Assembly: GCA_015063545.1 (NCBI GenBank)
Contig: SVTX01000014.1
Location: forward strand, 1-39,450
Direction: 5' to 3'
Source: Oscillospiraceae bacterium
Lineage (GTDB): Bacteria; Bacillota; Clostridia; Oscillospirales; CAG-272
DNA: 39,450 nt
Shown here: positions 23,518-32,775 of the stretch, in pieces
Layout: every line of letters begins with the position of its first letter
How positions within the stretch are numbered: the stretch's first letter is position 1
Notes under the pieces: generated by a model
Told to the model about the DNA's origin: nothing
The model's database searches: none
Seen by the model: only the letters and a program-made list of their open reading frames with translations
Made by a program: the position numbers and the translations under genes

Positions 23518-25671
23518 ATGAAAAAATTCACAAAAATTTTGTGTTTGATATTTGCGATTGTTATGGTTGCCTCCTGCATGGTCGCTGTGACGAGCGCAAG
23601 CTCGGCGTATCAGACGTACACGTATTCCATTTCGGGATATCCGCTTCTGTCGCCTGATGCTTACACACCCGACACGACCATAGATTCGGAATATATGGGA
23701 CTTGAGGTACCGATAGAGGGCGCAAGTGACCTTTTGACCGACAAAAATAACAACGTTTATATCGCGGACACAAAGAACAATCGTATCGTTTGTCTGGACC
23801 GTTATTTCAAGTTGAGATTCACTATTGATACTTTTAGAAATGATAACGGAGTAAACGATGCTCTTACAGCACCCCAGGGTGTATTCGTAACAGATGAAAA
23901 CATCTGGGTATGTGATACAGGTGCATCCAGAATAGTAGTTTTCGACCTCGAAGGTAACTTCGTCCGTCAAATAGGCGCACCTGATTCCACTCTCTTTGAG
24001 ACGGGAGCAATCTACCAGCCCGTAGCTCTGGCGGTTGACCAGTATGACAGAATCTTCGTTGTATCTTCTACAACGCAGGAGGGTATCATCGTTATGACCG
24101 GAGAGGGTGAATTCACAGGCTTTATAGGAGCGCAGGCGGTAACTGCAGGCGGCGTATGGGAAGCGATCTGGAAGAAGTTCCAGACCGAGGAACAGAAGGC
24201 TACCGAAACTCAGAAGGTTGCAAGTGAGTTCAACAATATTTCCATTGATTCAAACGGATTCATATACGTAACGACTTCTACTATTGAAGATGCGTCTGTT
24301 GCCGGTGCTATCGAGGGCAAGGCAACGGACGGTACGTACATGCCGGTTAAGATGCTCAACACCAATGGTGATGAGATAATGAGACGTAATGGATTCTGGC
24401 CCCCTGCGGGCGAGATCAACTATGCTAAGGTAGGATACGATGACGAGGCTATTGTTGGTGTTTCTACCATAGTTGACGTTGCAATAGGTCCTGAAGGAAC
24501 GTGGTCTATAATTGACCAGAAGCGTTCCAAGATATACACATACGACGATAACGGAAGCCTTTTATTTGCATTCGGTGATATCGGAAATATGATGGGTAAC
24601 ATCATGAAGGGTGGTCTTGCTGCTATTACATACCAGGGCTCCAAGATGCTCGTACTGGATAAACAGGCATCCAAAATCGTTGTATACAAGAGAACGGAAT
24701 ACGGAGATATCCTTATTAACGCTCTCGAAGCTGAAAACAATCAGGAATACGATCTTGCGATCAATTACTGGACGCAGATACTCCAGAGAAACTCCAACTT
24801 TGACGCCGCTTACGTAGGTATCGGTCAGGCGATGTACAGAAACGGTGAATACGAGGAGTCTCTTGAACAGTTTGAAGCGGCTTACGACACGGAAAACTGG
24901 TCTAAATCCTACAAGGAAATCAGAAAACAGTGGATGTCCGAGTACTTTATCCTCCTTATTATTATAATAGTTGCGGTAATTGCAGGATTTTTGTTCTTCT
25001 TCAAGTTCGTAAACAAGGTGAACAAGAAGGCTACACATTCCGGAAAGAAGAAGACCTTCGGAGAGGAATTGGCTTACGGATTCCATTTGATATTCCATCC
25101 GTTTGACGGATTCTGGGATCTGAAGCACGAGAAGCGTGGCTCTGTAAGAGCAGCACTCGTATATCTTGTTATCACAGTTCTTACGTTCTACTATCAGTCT
25201 ATAGGCTCTGGATATCTCTCGAACCCTCAGGGATTGTATTCTTCCATTTTCGTTCAGGTACTTAGTGTGCTCTTGCCTTTGGCTCTCTTCGTTATAGCAA
25301 ACTGGTGTCTTACCACCTTGTTTGAAGGTGAGGGAAGCCTTAAGGATATCTTTATCGCTTCTTGTTACAGCTTGGTTCCGTTGCCACTCTTGATGATTCC
25401 CGCAACTGTATTTGCAAACTTTGCGACGCTTGAGGAGCTTGATATCGTTACAATGCTTTATACCATAGCGCTTGTATGGGTTGGCTTGCTGTTGTTCTTT
25501 GGAACAATGATAACGCACGACTATACGATGGGCAAGAACATTATTACGATCGCGGGAACATTGGTAGGTATGGTATTTATCATATTCATAGCGCTCCTGT
25601 TCTCGACACTCGTCACTAAGATGGTGGATCTTGTAAAGAACATCATAACGGAAATCCAATTCCGAGTATAA
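23518..25671 (+). CDS. NHL-type propeller, TPR and YIP1-like membrane protein
   Basis: A 717-residue fusion. A signal peptide (1-29; VASC at 17-20 could be a lipobox) is followed by an extracytoplasmic propeller of NHL-type repeats (about 60-390; DLLTDKNNNVYIADTKNNRI, GVFVTDENIWVCDTGASRIV, LAVDQYDRIFVVSS). A TPR-like pair follows (about 400-465; EYDLAINYWTQILQRNSNFD, AYVGIGQAMYRNGEYEESLE), then a membrane segment (476-497), a short basic cytoplasmic stretch, and a YIP1-like domain of about five helices (540-705). It sits between the first permease pair and the DUF5696-like gene. It may tether or organise the surface machinery; its function is unknown. AGGAGG precedes ATG. Confidence 0.85.
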   Translation: MKKFTKILCLIFAIVMVASCMVAVTSASSAYQTYTYSISGYPLLSPDAYTPDTTIDSEYMGLEVPIEGASDLLTDKNNNVYIADTKNNRIVCLDRYFKLRFTIDTFRNDNGVNDALTAPQGVFVTDENIWVCDTGASRIVVFDLEGNFVRQIGAPDSTLFETGAIYQPVALAVDQYDRIFVVSSTTQEGIIVMTGEGEFTGFIGAQAVTAGGVWEAIWKKFQTEEQKATETQKVASEFNNISIDSNGFIYVTTSTIEDASVAGAIEGKATDGTYMPVKMLNTNGDEIMRRNGFWPPAGEINYAKVGYDDEAIVGVSTIVDVAIGPEGTWSIIDQKRSKIYTYDDNGSLLFAFGDIGNMMGNIMKGGLAAITYQGSKMLVLDKQASKIVVYKRTEYGDILINALEAENNQEYDLAINYWTQILQRNSNFDAAYVGIGQAMYRNGEYEESLEQFEAAYDTENWSKSYKEIRKQWMSEYFILLIIIIVAVIAGFLFFFKFVNKVNKKATHSGKKKTFGEELAYGFHLIFHPFDGFWDLKHEKRGSVRAALVYLVITVLTFYYQSIGSGYLSNPQGLYSSIFVQVLSVLLPLALFVIANWCLTTLFEGEGSLKDIFIASCYSLVPLPLLMIPATVFANFATLEELDIVTMLYTIALVWVGLLLFFGTMITHDYTMGKNIITIAGTLVGMVFIIFIALLFSTLVTKMVDLVKNIITEIQFRV

Positions 25672-25694
25672 ATTACACAGATAGGAGATTAATA

Positions 25695-28600
25695 ATGAAA
25701 AAATTTAATAAAATTATATCGTTGCTCTTAACTGTGGTAATGCTTATGGGTTCCTTGTCCGTTCTGATGACGATAGACGCATTTGCTGCTGAAGCATCAG
25801 AAAGCCAAAACACCAACGGTACAACAGGTACCACCGGAACAACGACAAATTCTTCAAAGAAGAAGCCTTCTGATTATACAGAGAAGGTATATCTCAGCGC
25901 TGACGAAAAGATAGCAAGCATGAGACGCGCGTTCTCAAATCACGGTTTCGACATTTATGTGGATGATTACAGCGGTGAGGTTGCTGTAGTTAATCAGACC
26001 ACGGGAGAAAAGCTCTTTACAAACCCTTGGGATGTTGCGGCTGATAAGTCCTCAAACACTACCACCGATGACTCTACGGTAGGTAGTATCAAGGAGCAGT
26101 TGCTCTCTCAAATTGAGCTGTCTTTCACAGACCTCACGGGTACACAGTATACCTATAACAGCTTCCGTATGGCGGCTTCTAAGGATCAGATCACCGTTAA
26201 GAACATCAAAAACGGTATCCGTGTAGAATACACCATCGGACGTGAGCAGGCAAAGATGCTCGTACCCATGCACATTGAAAAGTCCAGATTTGATCAGCTT
26301 ATCAAGACGCCTATTACAGATGCGCTTAAAACTATTGATAAGTTTAATTATGAGAAATTCTTGGTATATTTCACCCCCGTGTCTCTTTACGAGATCGATC
26401 TCGAGGGTAATTTGAAGCTTGATGAAAGCGGTAATAAGATTCCCAAGGACAATCTTACCTACAACCAGATCAAGGCAGACTTCCCCGCAAGCACTAAGAT
26501 AGACGTAATGTACGTTATCGACGGTGAGGTTACAAAGGCATCCGAGCGCGCATGGCTCGAGCAGATGATAAAGACATACTGCCCCGACTATACGTATGAG
26601 GAGCTTGAATATGACCATGAAATGACAGAGTATGAATCCGAGGAGGAGAACCCCCCCGTATTCAAGATGGCTCTTGAATATACCCTTGATGAAAAGGGTG
26701 TAGTGGTAAGACTCCCCGCAAACGGTATGCGTTTCAATGAGTCTCTCTTCACACTTAACTCTCTTACAGTTCTTCCTTACATGGGAGCAGGCAGCAACTG
26801 GGCAGATGAGGGCTACAATTTCATGCCTGACGGTTCTGGTGCTCTTTATGAATTTGATTCTCATGACGTAACAAAGACTCCTGTATCCGTATACAACCAC
26901 ATTTACGGCACAGACTATGCGTACCATGAGATATCCGGAACGTACGAAAAGGTTATAAGATATCCCGTATTTGGCACAGTTGAGAAGGGTACCGAATACA
27001 CATACACATACAATGACAAGACGCTTGTCGTTGATGGCGTTATAATGGATAAGGTCTTCGCTGAAGAGGGAATGCACGAGGATGACATGAAGTATTTCAA
27101 GCTTCGTGAGGCACTTGGAGCTTTCTATACAAACGGTAAAATTACGAAGACAACCACAAAGAAGAGTGGATTCCTTGCAATAATCGAGGAAGGTGATGCT
27201 CTTACAAAAATAGCATCTTACCATGGTGGAAACCAGAATGACTATAACTCTGTTAAGATGCAGTTTACTCCCAGACCTTCCGATACATACAGCCTTGACG
27301 AATCAATGTCCGTATCCGGACTCGGTGAGTGGACTGTAGTAAGTGAAAGAAAGTATCTCGGAAACTACAAGATCAGATACGTTATGCTTTCCGACGCAGA
27401 TGCTGCAGCAGAGCAAGGAATAGAGGTTTACGATGCATCGTGGCTTGGTATGGCGGCAGCTTACCGTGATTATCTTTACAGTGACGAAAACAGCGTGCTT
27501 GCTCCTCTTGCCGAGAAGGATCTTACGGATGATATTCCGCTTTACATAGAATCCTTCGGTGCGATGGAGACTGTAGAGAGAATACTCTCTGTACCGATTA
27601 CAAAAATGACAGCTCTTACAACGTTTGAAGATATTAAGGCGATGTACGATGAGCTTTCAACGCTTGATGCGGACGAGGCTCCAGCAATTAAGAACATCAA
27701 CTTCAAGCTTACAGGATTTGCTAATGGCGGTATGTACTATACTGTGCCTAAGAAGCTCAAGTTTGAAAGAGTTGTCGGTGGCAACAAGGGATTCCAGGAA
27801 CTCCTTGATTACGCTAAGCAGGTATCTGGCAAGGAAAACTCTAACCTTGGAATATTCCCCGACTTTGATTTCTCCTACGTTGTAAACGAGAGCACATTTG
27901 ACGGTGTGTCGCTCAACAAGCATGCGGCAAGAACAATTGACGACCGTTATGCAAGCAAGAGAGTGTACAGTGCTTCTCAGCAGAAGTACATAAACTACTA
28001 CGATCTTGTAATTTCTCCCGCATACTTCTCCGAGTTCTATGAGAAGCTTATTGATAAATATCTTGATTACGATAATATCAATGGCATTTCCGTAGGCAGT
28101 CTCGGTAACTCGCTCAACTCCGATTTTGATGAGGATGAACCTTACAACCGTGAGGATGCAAAGGAATTCACAATTCAGGCATTCAAGTATATTGACAGCA
28201 AGCTTCCCAACGTAGACATCATGACTTCCGGCGGAAACTCTTACACATGGAAGTATGTTGACCATATTCTTGATGTTGCGCTTGACTCATCTCGTCAGAG
28301 CCGTTCTTCGAACTCTGTTCCTTTTATAGGTGTAGTGCTTCACGGTTCTGTACAGTTTGCGGGTGAGCCTCTCAACATGGAGGGTGACCTTCAGTATGCG
28401 CTTCTCAAGGCTATTGAAAACGGTGCATCTCCTTACTTCGTGCTTTCTTACAGAAACACTGAAAATCTTAAGGAAGATGAATATTTGAGTAAATACTATT
28501 CTATCAGATACGATATCTGGAAGGATGACCTTGTTTCAACTTACACAAAGCTCAACTCTGTTCTCTCAGACGTACAGGATAAATATATTATCAACCATGA

Positions 28601-29837
28601 GTTCTGGGGAGAAGCCGAGAGAGTACCCGATATGGATGAGGTAGAAGCCGATATTATCGGTGCTATTGAAGACTATATCGAGTACCACAAGAACGAGCTT
28701 GAATATATTCAGCAGGAAATTGCCCGCGCTCTTATCAATGCAAGAGAAGAAGGCAGACATGCAGAGGAATATATCTTCAACACTATTGATTCTGCTATTG
28801 AAGGATACTCGGCGGTACTTAGCAGCTACGAAACTTTGAATGCACAGATCGAGGCTATTGAAAATGCTACGACCGATGAAGAAAAGCAGAAAGCAAAGAA
28901 TGCGTTTGTTGCCGCTATTAGCGATGCATCGGGTAAGGGCTATAAGATACTTACCGATGTAACAGAACAGATGCAGGAATACTTGACAAGTGTTCCCGAG
29001 GCCCTTGAAACAATCAAGCAGAACACGACTGATGAGTACATGATAGCTGAGGCGGCTCGTAGAGCAGAGCTTGTAATGGATTATTACGAAAACAGCAGAT
29101 TCGTACTTACTTCGCCTGCCAATGCAGAGCTTGGAAACAGAAAGCTCACACTTGTTGCGCAGGAAGATTGGTGTGACGGAAAGCCCACATACATCTACGG
29201 TCTTGAAAACGGACAGTATTTGTACGCTGTAGGTGACAATAACAGAGGCTATAGCTTCTACACATGCGATGCAAACGGCACATATAAGGCTGCTAGCAAA
29301 GAGTCTATTGCCGGCGATATGCTTTTCCTCCTTGCAGATGAAAATCGCAAGGTAGAGGGAGTTAGCGTTTACCATAACGGAAATAAGGTTGACGGATATA
29401 ACATTTATAAGTACGAGGAAGTAGACGGCGACGGTGAGATCATCAAGGAGATCTATTACTCCATAATCAACGGATATGCGGTTTACTATCAGTATCAGGC
29501 CTCTTACAGTGACATGGCGGCTCTTGCAGAGATGTACATGAACACTATCCTTGAAGTTAAGGCTGCGGCTGAAGCCTCTGGCGATAGCACCTTTGTTCGT
29601 GATATCAGCAACCAGATGACTATCGTATTCAAGGATGACAAGGACGAAGAAACAGACGACGAGGAAGAGGAATTCTCCAGATATGCGGTAGATAACATCG
29701 TAGTTGTAACATACGGCACAGGAAACGAGGCATACAAGTACGTTATCCTCAACTATAATGACTTCACTGTAAAGGTTACATATAACGGAGTAACTTACAC
29801 TATTCCCGGATATGACTTTGTTGACGTCAAAGCTTAA
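25695..29837 (+). CDS. Very large secreted DUF5696-like protein
   Basis: A 1380-residue exported protein. A signal peptide (1 to about 32, cleavage near AFAAEA) leads into a Thr/Gly/Ser-rich linker (38-58). The core resembles DUF5696 proteins, notably LPYMGAGSNWADEGYNFMPD followed by GSGALYEFD (360-388), which matches the pattern of that family as I remember it. Residues about 600-960 alternate strands and helices in a way that would suit a TIM barrel. A long helical region (about 1000-1130, rich in Glu, Ala and Lys) and a C-terminal beta-rich domain follow; there is no sortase motif or membrane anchor. Family members are found near sugar ABC transporters, so a carbohydrate-processing role is plausible, but no catalytic pair can be assigned from sequence alone. 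Confidence 0.8.
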   Translation: MKKFNKIISLLLTVVMLMGSLSVLMTIDAFAAEASESQNTNGTTGTTGTTTNSSKKKPSDYTEKVYLSADEKIASMRRAFSNHGFDIYVDDYSGEVAVVNQTTGEKLFTNPWDVAADKSSNTTTDDSTVGSIKEQLLSQIELSFTDLTGTQYTYNSFRMAASKDQITVKNIKNGIRVEYTIGREQAKMLVPMHIEKSRFDQLIKTPITDALKTIDKFNYEKFLVYFTPVSLYEIDLEGNLKLDESGNKIPKDNLTYNQIKADFPASTKIDVMYVIDGEVTKASERAWLEQMIKTYCPDYTYEELEYDHEMTEYESEEENPPVFKMALEYTLDEKGVVVRLPANGMRFNESLFTLNSLTVLPYMGAGSNWADEGYNFMPDGSGALYEFDSHDVTKTPVSVYNHIYGTDYAYHEISGTYEKVIRYPVFGTVEKGTEYTYTYNDKTLVVDGVIMDKVFAEEGMHEDDMKYFKLREALGAFYTNGKITKTTTKKSGFLAIIEEGDALTKIASYHGGNQNDYNSVKMQFTPRPSDTYSLDESMSVSGLGEWTVVSERKYLGNYKIRYVMLSDADAAAEQGIEVYDASWLGMAAAYRDYLYSDENSVLAPLAEKDLTDDIPLYIESFGAMETVERILSVPITKMTALTTFEDIKAMYDELSTLDADEAPAIKNINFKLTGFANGGMYYTVPKKLKFERVVGGNKGFQELLDYAKQVSGKENSNLGIFPDFDFSYVVNESTFDGVSLNKHAARTIDDRYASKRVYSASQQKYINYYDLVISPAYFSEFYEKLIDKYLDYDNINGISVGSLGNSLNSDFDEDEPYNREDAKEFTIQAFKYIDSKLPNVDIMTSGGNSYTWKYVDHILDVALDSSRQSRSSNSVPFIGVVLHGSVQFAGEPLNMEGDLQYALLKAIENGASPYFVLSYRNTENLKEDEYLSKYYSIRYDIWKDDLVSTYTKLNSVLSDVQDKYIINHEFWGEAERVPDMDEVEADIIGAIEDYIEYHKNELEYIQQEIARALINAREEGRHAEEYIFNTIDSAIEGYSAVLSSYETLNAQIEAIENATTDEEKQKAKNAFVAAISDASGKGYKILTDVTEQMQEYLTSVPEALETIKQNTTDEYMIAEAARRAELVMDYYENSRFVLTSPANAELGNRKLTLVAQEDWCDGKPTYIYGLENGQYLYAVGDNNRGYSFYTCDANGTYKAASKESIAGDMLFLLADENRKVEGVSVYHNGNKVDGYNIYKYEEVDGDGEIIKEIYYSIINGYAVYYQYQASYSDMAALAEMYMNTILEVKAAAEASGDSTFVRDISNQMTIVFKDDKDEETDDEEEEFSRYAVDNIVVVTYGTGNEAYKYVILNYNDFTVKVTYNGVTYTIPGYDFVDVKA

Positions 29838-29857
29838 GAAAGGAGGTATAAATAATT

Positions 29858-30835
29858 ATGACAGGCGAAATTGAAATCAAGCAAAAAGCTCCAAAGAAAA
29901 GAAAGATCGCTTCTCTGGATAAAAGAAAAGCCAGAGTAGGTTGGTTGTTTGTACTTCCGTTCATTATAGGTTTGGTATGTATATACCTTCCCATTATCAA
30001 AGATTCTCTGTGGTATACATTTAACCACATAGGAACAGAGATCATCGAACAGGATGGCGAAAGATATAGCCAGATGACGGTTGAATTCGTGGGCTTGTCC
30101 AACTACCAGCAGGCATTGTTTGGAGGAGACTATAAAGATTTTGTCCCTACGCTCCTTACGGGTATAGGAAACCTTATATTTGAAATCCCCGCGATCCTTT
30201 TGTTCTCGCTCTTTATGGCGGTGCTTCTTAATCAGAAGATGGTTGGACGTGCTGCATTCCGTGCGATATTCTTCCTTCCCGTTATCGTAGCTACCGGTTT
30301 GATGGTAGCTACGGATAACATGGAATCTGTGGGAGAGATCGGCAGTATTAACGACGGTTCGGGCGGCGAAGCCGCAGAGGCACAGGGCGGCATGGTATCC
30401 ACTATGGATCTCCAGTCCTTGTTTGGAAGTATGAAGGTCGGTCAAGGCCTTGTTAAGTACGTTGTAGACATAATTAACAGGATATACAGTATTGTAAACC
30501 GTTCCGGTGTACAGATGCTTATATTCCTTTCGGGCTTGCAGTCCATCTCTCCTGCCATTTACGAGGCTTGTAAGATAGACGGTGCGAGCGGATGGGAAAC
30601 ATTCTGGAAGATCACCTTCCCCATGATAAGCCCCATGATCCTTGTTAATGCTGTTTATACAGTTATCGACGCATTTACGACAGAGTCCAACACGGTAATG
30701 AACTATATCAACTCCGTTGGTAATGAAGATGTTGCGGGAGCGATGTCGTGGATATACTTCTTGATAGTAATGCTTATCATAGGCGCAGTCGCAGGAATTA
30801 TGTCTATGTTCGTATTCTATCAAAGAAAAGACTAA
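29858..30835 (+). CDS. ABC sugar-type permease, MalF class (second pair)
   Basis: A 325-residue permease with about six membrane segments. The EAA loop lies at 235-259 (YEACKIDGASGWETFWKITF, then PMISP). Between the third and fourth membrane segments it carries an extra 60-residue stretch (about 152-215; acidic and Gly-rich, GSINDGSGGEAAEAQGG) not present in the first MalF-class protein of the locus. AAAGGAGGT precedes ATG. It lies 20 bases after the DUF5696-like gene and should pair with the next gene product. Confidence 0.93.
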   Translation: MTGEIEIKQKAPKKRKIASLDKRKARVGWLFVLPFIIGLVCIYLPIIKDSLWYTFNHIGTEIIEQDGERYSQMTVEFVGLSNYQQALFGGDYKDFVPTLLTGIGNLIFEIPAILLFSLFMAVLLNQKMVGRAAFRAIFFLPVIVATGLMVATDNMESVGEIGSINDGSGGEAAEAQGGMVSTMDLQSLFGSMKVGQGLVKYVVDIINRIYSIVNRSGVQMLIFLSGLQSISPAIYEACKIDGASGWETFWKITFPMISPMILVNAVYTVIDAFTTESNTVMNYINSVGNEDVAGAMSWIYFLIVMLIIGAVAGIMSMFVFYQRKD

Positions 30836-30853
30836 TGAAAGGGGGTAGAACTT

Positions 30854-31969
30854 ATGGATTCCAATAATGTTGGCGCACAGCCCACGGTAATGAAAGAATC
30901 AAAAAACAAGATCAAGGTTGATTTTGAACGCACCCCCCTCAAGGAAAGACTTAAGGCAAAGTTTATAAATACATACTTTATAAAGAATGTTGTATTTAAG
31001 CTTTTCAGAGTAATATTCCTTTTAGGTATTGCATACGTTATACTTTATCCCTTTATTACCAAGATTGCAGGATCGTTCATGTCAAGAGAGGATTTCGTTG
31101 ACGTAACGGTAATGCTTATTCCTAAGAACTTCACACTTGACACATACAAGGCGGTGTGGACGGACCTTGGATATTTGGAAGCGTTTAAGAATACGTTGTT
31201 GCTCTCCCTTGCTTGCGCAGTGCTTCAGACATTCGCATGCTGTCTTATAGCATACGGCCTTGCAAAGTACAAGTTCAAGGGTAACAAGATACTGTTCCTT
31301 CTCGTCGTTCTCACGATGATAATTCCTCACAGAACATTGGAGTTTTCTCTTGAAATGGCGTTTAAGAACTTTGATATCTTGGGAATAATTTCTTTCCTTA
31401 GCGGAGGAGTTATTTCCGGTCTGAATGTGTTCGGCTCGGGTGAGATAGCGGCTACACACTCCATAAACCTTCTCGGTACAGTTTGGCCCATGATCATTCT
31501 TTCCGTGACAGGTCTTGCATTTAAGAACGGACTTTACATATTCATGCTTCGTCAGTTCTTCCGCGGAATTCCCGACTCACTTGAGGAATCTGCATACATT
31601 GACGGTTCCGGAGACTTCAGAACATTCTTGCAGATTATCATACCTATGTCGGTGCCTATGATGATTACAGTATTTCTGTTCTCGTTCTGCTGGCAGTGGA
31701 CAGACTTGTTCTATACCAATCTGTTCTTCGATCCGGCATACTATAAGAACCCGGAAGAAGAGATCAACTTCCTCTCGAAACTGTACACAGGTGTATCTGC
31801 CGGACGAATTGAAGCTCTGGATTATGAATACGAAGGACGCGCGCTGTATGAGCAGGCTACAAGAAATACATGCTTCCTTATGGCGATTGCTCCTCTGGTT
31901 GTTCTCTATGTATTCTTGCAGAGATATCTTGTTGAAGGAATCGAACGTTCCGGTCTTACTGCAGAATAA
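30854..31969 (+). CDS. ABC sugar-type permease, MalG class (second pair)
   Basis: A 371-residue permease, longer than usual for the class because of a 45-residue N-terminal cytoplasmic extension and an insertion around 165-205 (FKNFDILGIISFLSGGVISG, then NVFGSGEIAA). The EAA loop lies at 244-268 (EESAYIDGSGDFRTFLQIII). AAAGGGGG precedes the ATG. It is the last gene of the operon, followed by an inverted repeat and a bidirectional terminator. Confidence 0.93.
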   Translation: MDSNNVGAQPTVMKESKNKIKVDFERTPLKERLKAKFINTYFIKNVVFKLFRVIFLLGIAYVILYPFITKIAGSFMSREDFVDVTVMLIPKNFTLDTYKAVWTDLGYLEAFKNTLLLSLACAVLQTFACCLIAYGLAKYKFKGNKILFLLVVLTMIIPHRTLEFSLEMAFKNFDILGIISFLSGGVISGLNVFGSGEIAATHSINLLGTVWPMIILSVTGLAFKNGLYIFMLRQFFRGIPDSLEESAYIDGSGDFRTFLQIIIPMSVPMMITVFLFSFCWQWTDLFYTNLFFDPAYYKNPEEEINFLSKLYTGVSAGRIEALDYEYEGRALYEQATRNTCFLMAIAPLVVLYVFLQRYLVEGIERSGLTAE

Positions 31970-31983
31970 TAAAAATCATGCCA

Positions 31984-32027
31984 CAGTTGCATCAAAAAAT
32001 TCAAAAAAATATGTCGCGTTGCAACTG
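31984..32027. repeat. Inverted repeat after the uptake operon
   Basis: CAGTTGCA (31984-31991) and TGCAACTG (32020-32027) are perfect complements 28 bases apart, just before the terminator. It could protect the 3' end of the long operon mRNA. Confidence 0.5.
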
Positions 32028-32035
32028 CAGCAATC

Positions 32036-32078
32036 AAAAAAAGCCACGGCGGTGTCTCACCGTCGCGGCTTTTTTTAT
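32036..32078. terminator. Bidirectional terminator between the uptake operon and sigE
   Basis: AAAGCCACGGCGGTG pairs with CACCGTCGCGGCTTT (one mismatch, one wobble) around TCT, with A and T tracts on both sides. The stop codon of sigE (32077-32075) lies in the tract. Confidence 0.88.
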
Positions 32079-32773
32079 ATTTTGCCTTGCAGCTGGCTTT
32101 TTAGTTGGGATATTATTTTTTTCTCAAGTCGCGAGATATAGGATTGTGAAATTCCCAGATGATCAGCAACTTCTTTTTGTGTCATTTCGGATTTTCCTCG
32201 TAAGCCGTACCGTAGCTCTATGATTTGTTTTTCGCGCGGTGAGAGGGTATCTACTGCAGCGTGTATGAGTCTTGTTTCTTCCTCCTGCTCTATGGCTGCG
32301 GAAACCGAATCCTCATCATTTCCCAAAATATCGGACAGTAACAATTCATTACCGTCCCAATCTACGTTCAGAGGCTCGTCTATCGATAGCTCTCCGACAT
32401 GACATGAGTTTTTTCTTATGTACATAAGTATCTCGTTTTCGATACATCGGGAAGCATATGTTGCGAGTTTTATGTTTTTATCGATACAGAATGTATTGAC
32501 TGCCTTTATAAGTCCAATAGTACCTATTGATATGAGATCTTCTATATATATTCCCGTATTTTCAAATCTCTTGGCAATATATACAACAAGACGCAGATTG
32601 TGTTCAATAAGTAACGACCTTGCGCGATCGTTGGTTTTTATTTGCTGTATGGCGATATTTTCTTCTTCTTTGGACAGGGGAGGAGGAAGTAGGTCAGGAC
32701 CGTTTATGTAGAATATATTGCGCTTTTTCAGGGAAGCAAAAAAATTTATTATTTTATAAAAAATAACCTTCAT
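32075..32773 (-). CDS. sigE: Sporulation sigma factor SigE (mother cell)
   Basis: A 232-residue protein closely resembling pro-sigma-E. The basic amphipathic N-terminus (about 1-22, [19 protein letters not shown]) matches the pro-sequence that holds the factor inactive until SpoIIGA cuts it; PPPLSKEEE follows. Region 2 reads [37 protein letters not shown] and [40 protein letters not shown] is characteristic; region 4 carries [15 protein letters not shown] and [14 protein letters not shown]. It drives early mother-cell genes after asymmetric division. Its start lies two bases after the spoIIGA stop, with AGAGGT in the end of spoIIGA. Confidence 0.97.
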   Translation of the reverse strand: MKVIFYKIINFFASLKKRNIFYINGPDLLPPPLSKEEENIAIQQIKTNDRARSLLIEHNLRLVVYIAKRFENTGIYIEDLISIGTIGLIKAVNTFCIDKNIKLATYASRCIENEILMYIRKNSCHVGELSIDEPLNVDWDGNELLLSDILGNDEDSVSAAIEQEEETRLIHAAVDTLSPREKQIIELRYGLRGKSEMTQKEVADHLGISQSYISRLEKKIISQLKSQLQGKI

Positions 32774-32775
32774 TA

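Noticed and set aside
24562..25659. Other long antisense frames in the uptake locus (also 26052-27224 and 29834-30823)
   Set aside because: All are shadows of genes with clear signal peptides, membrane segments or EAA motifs.
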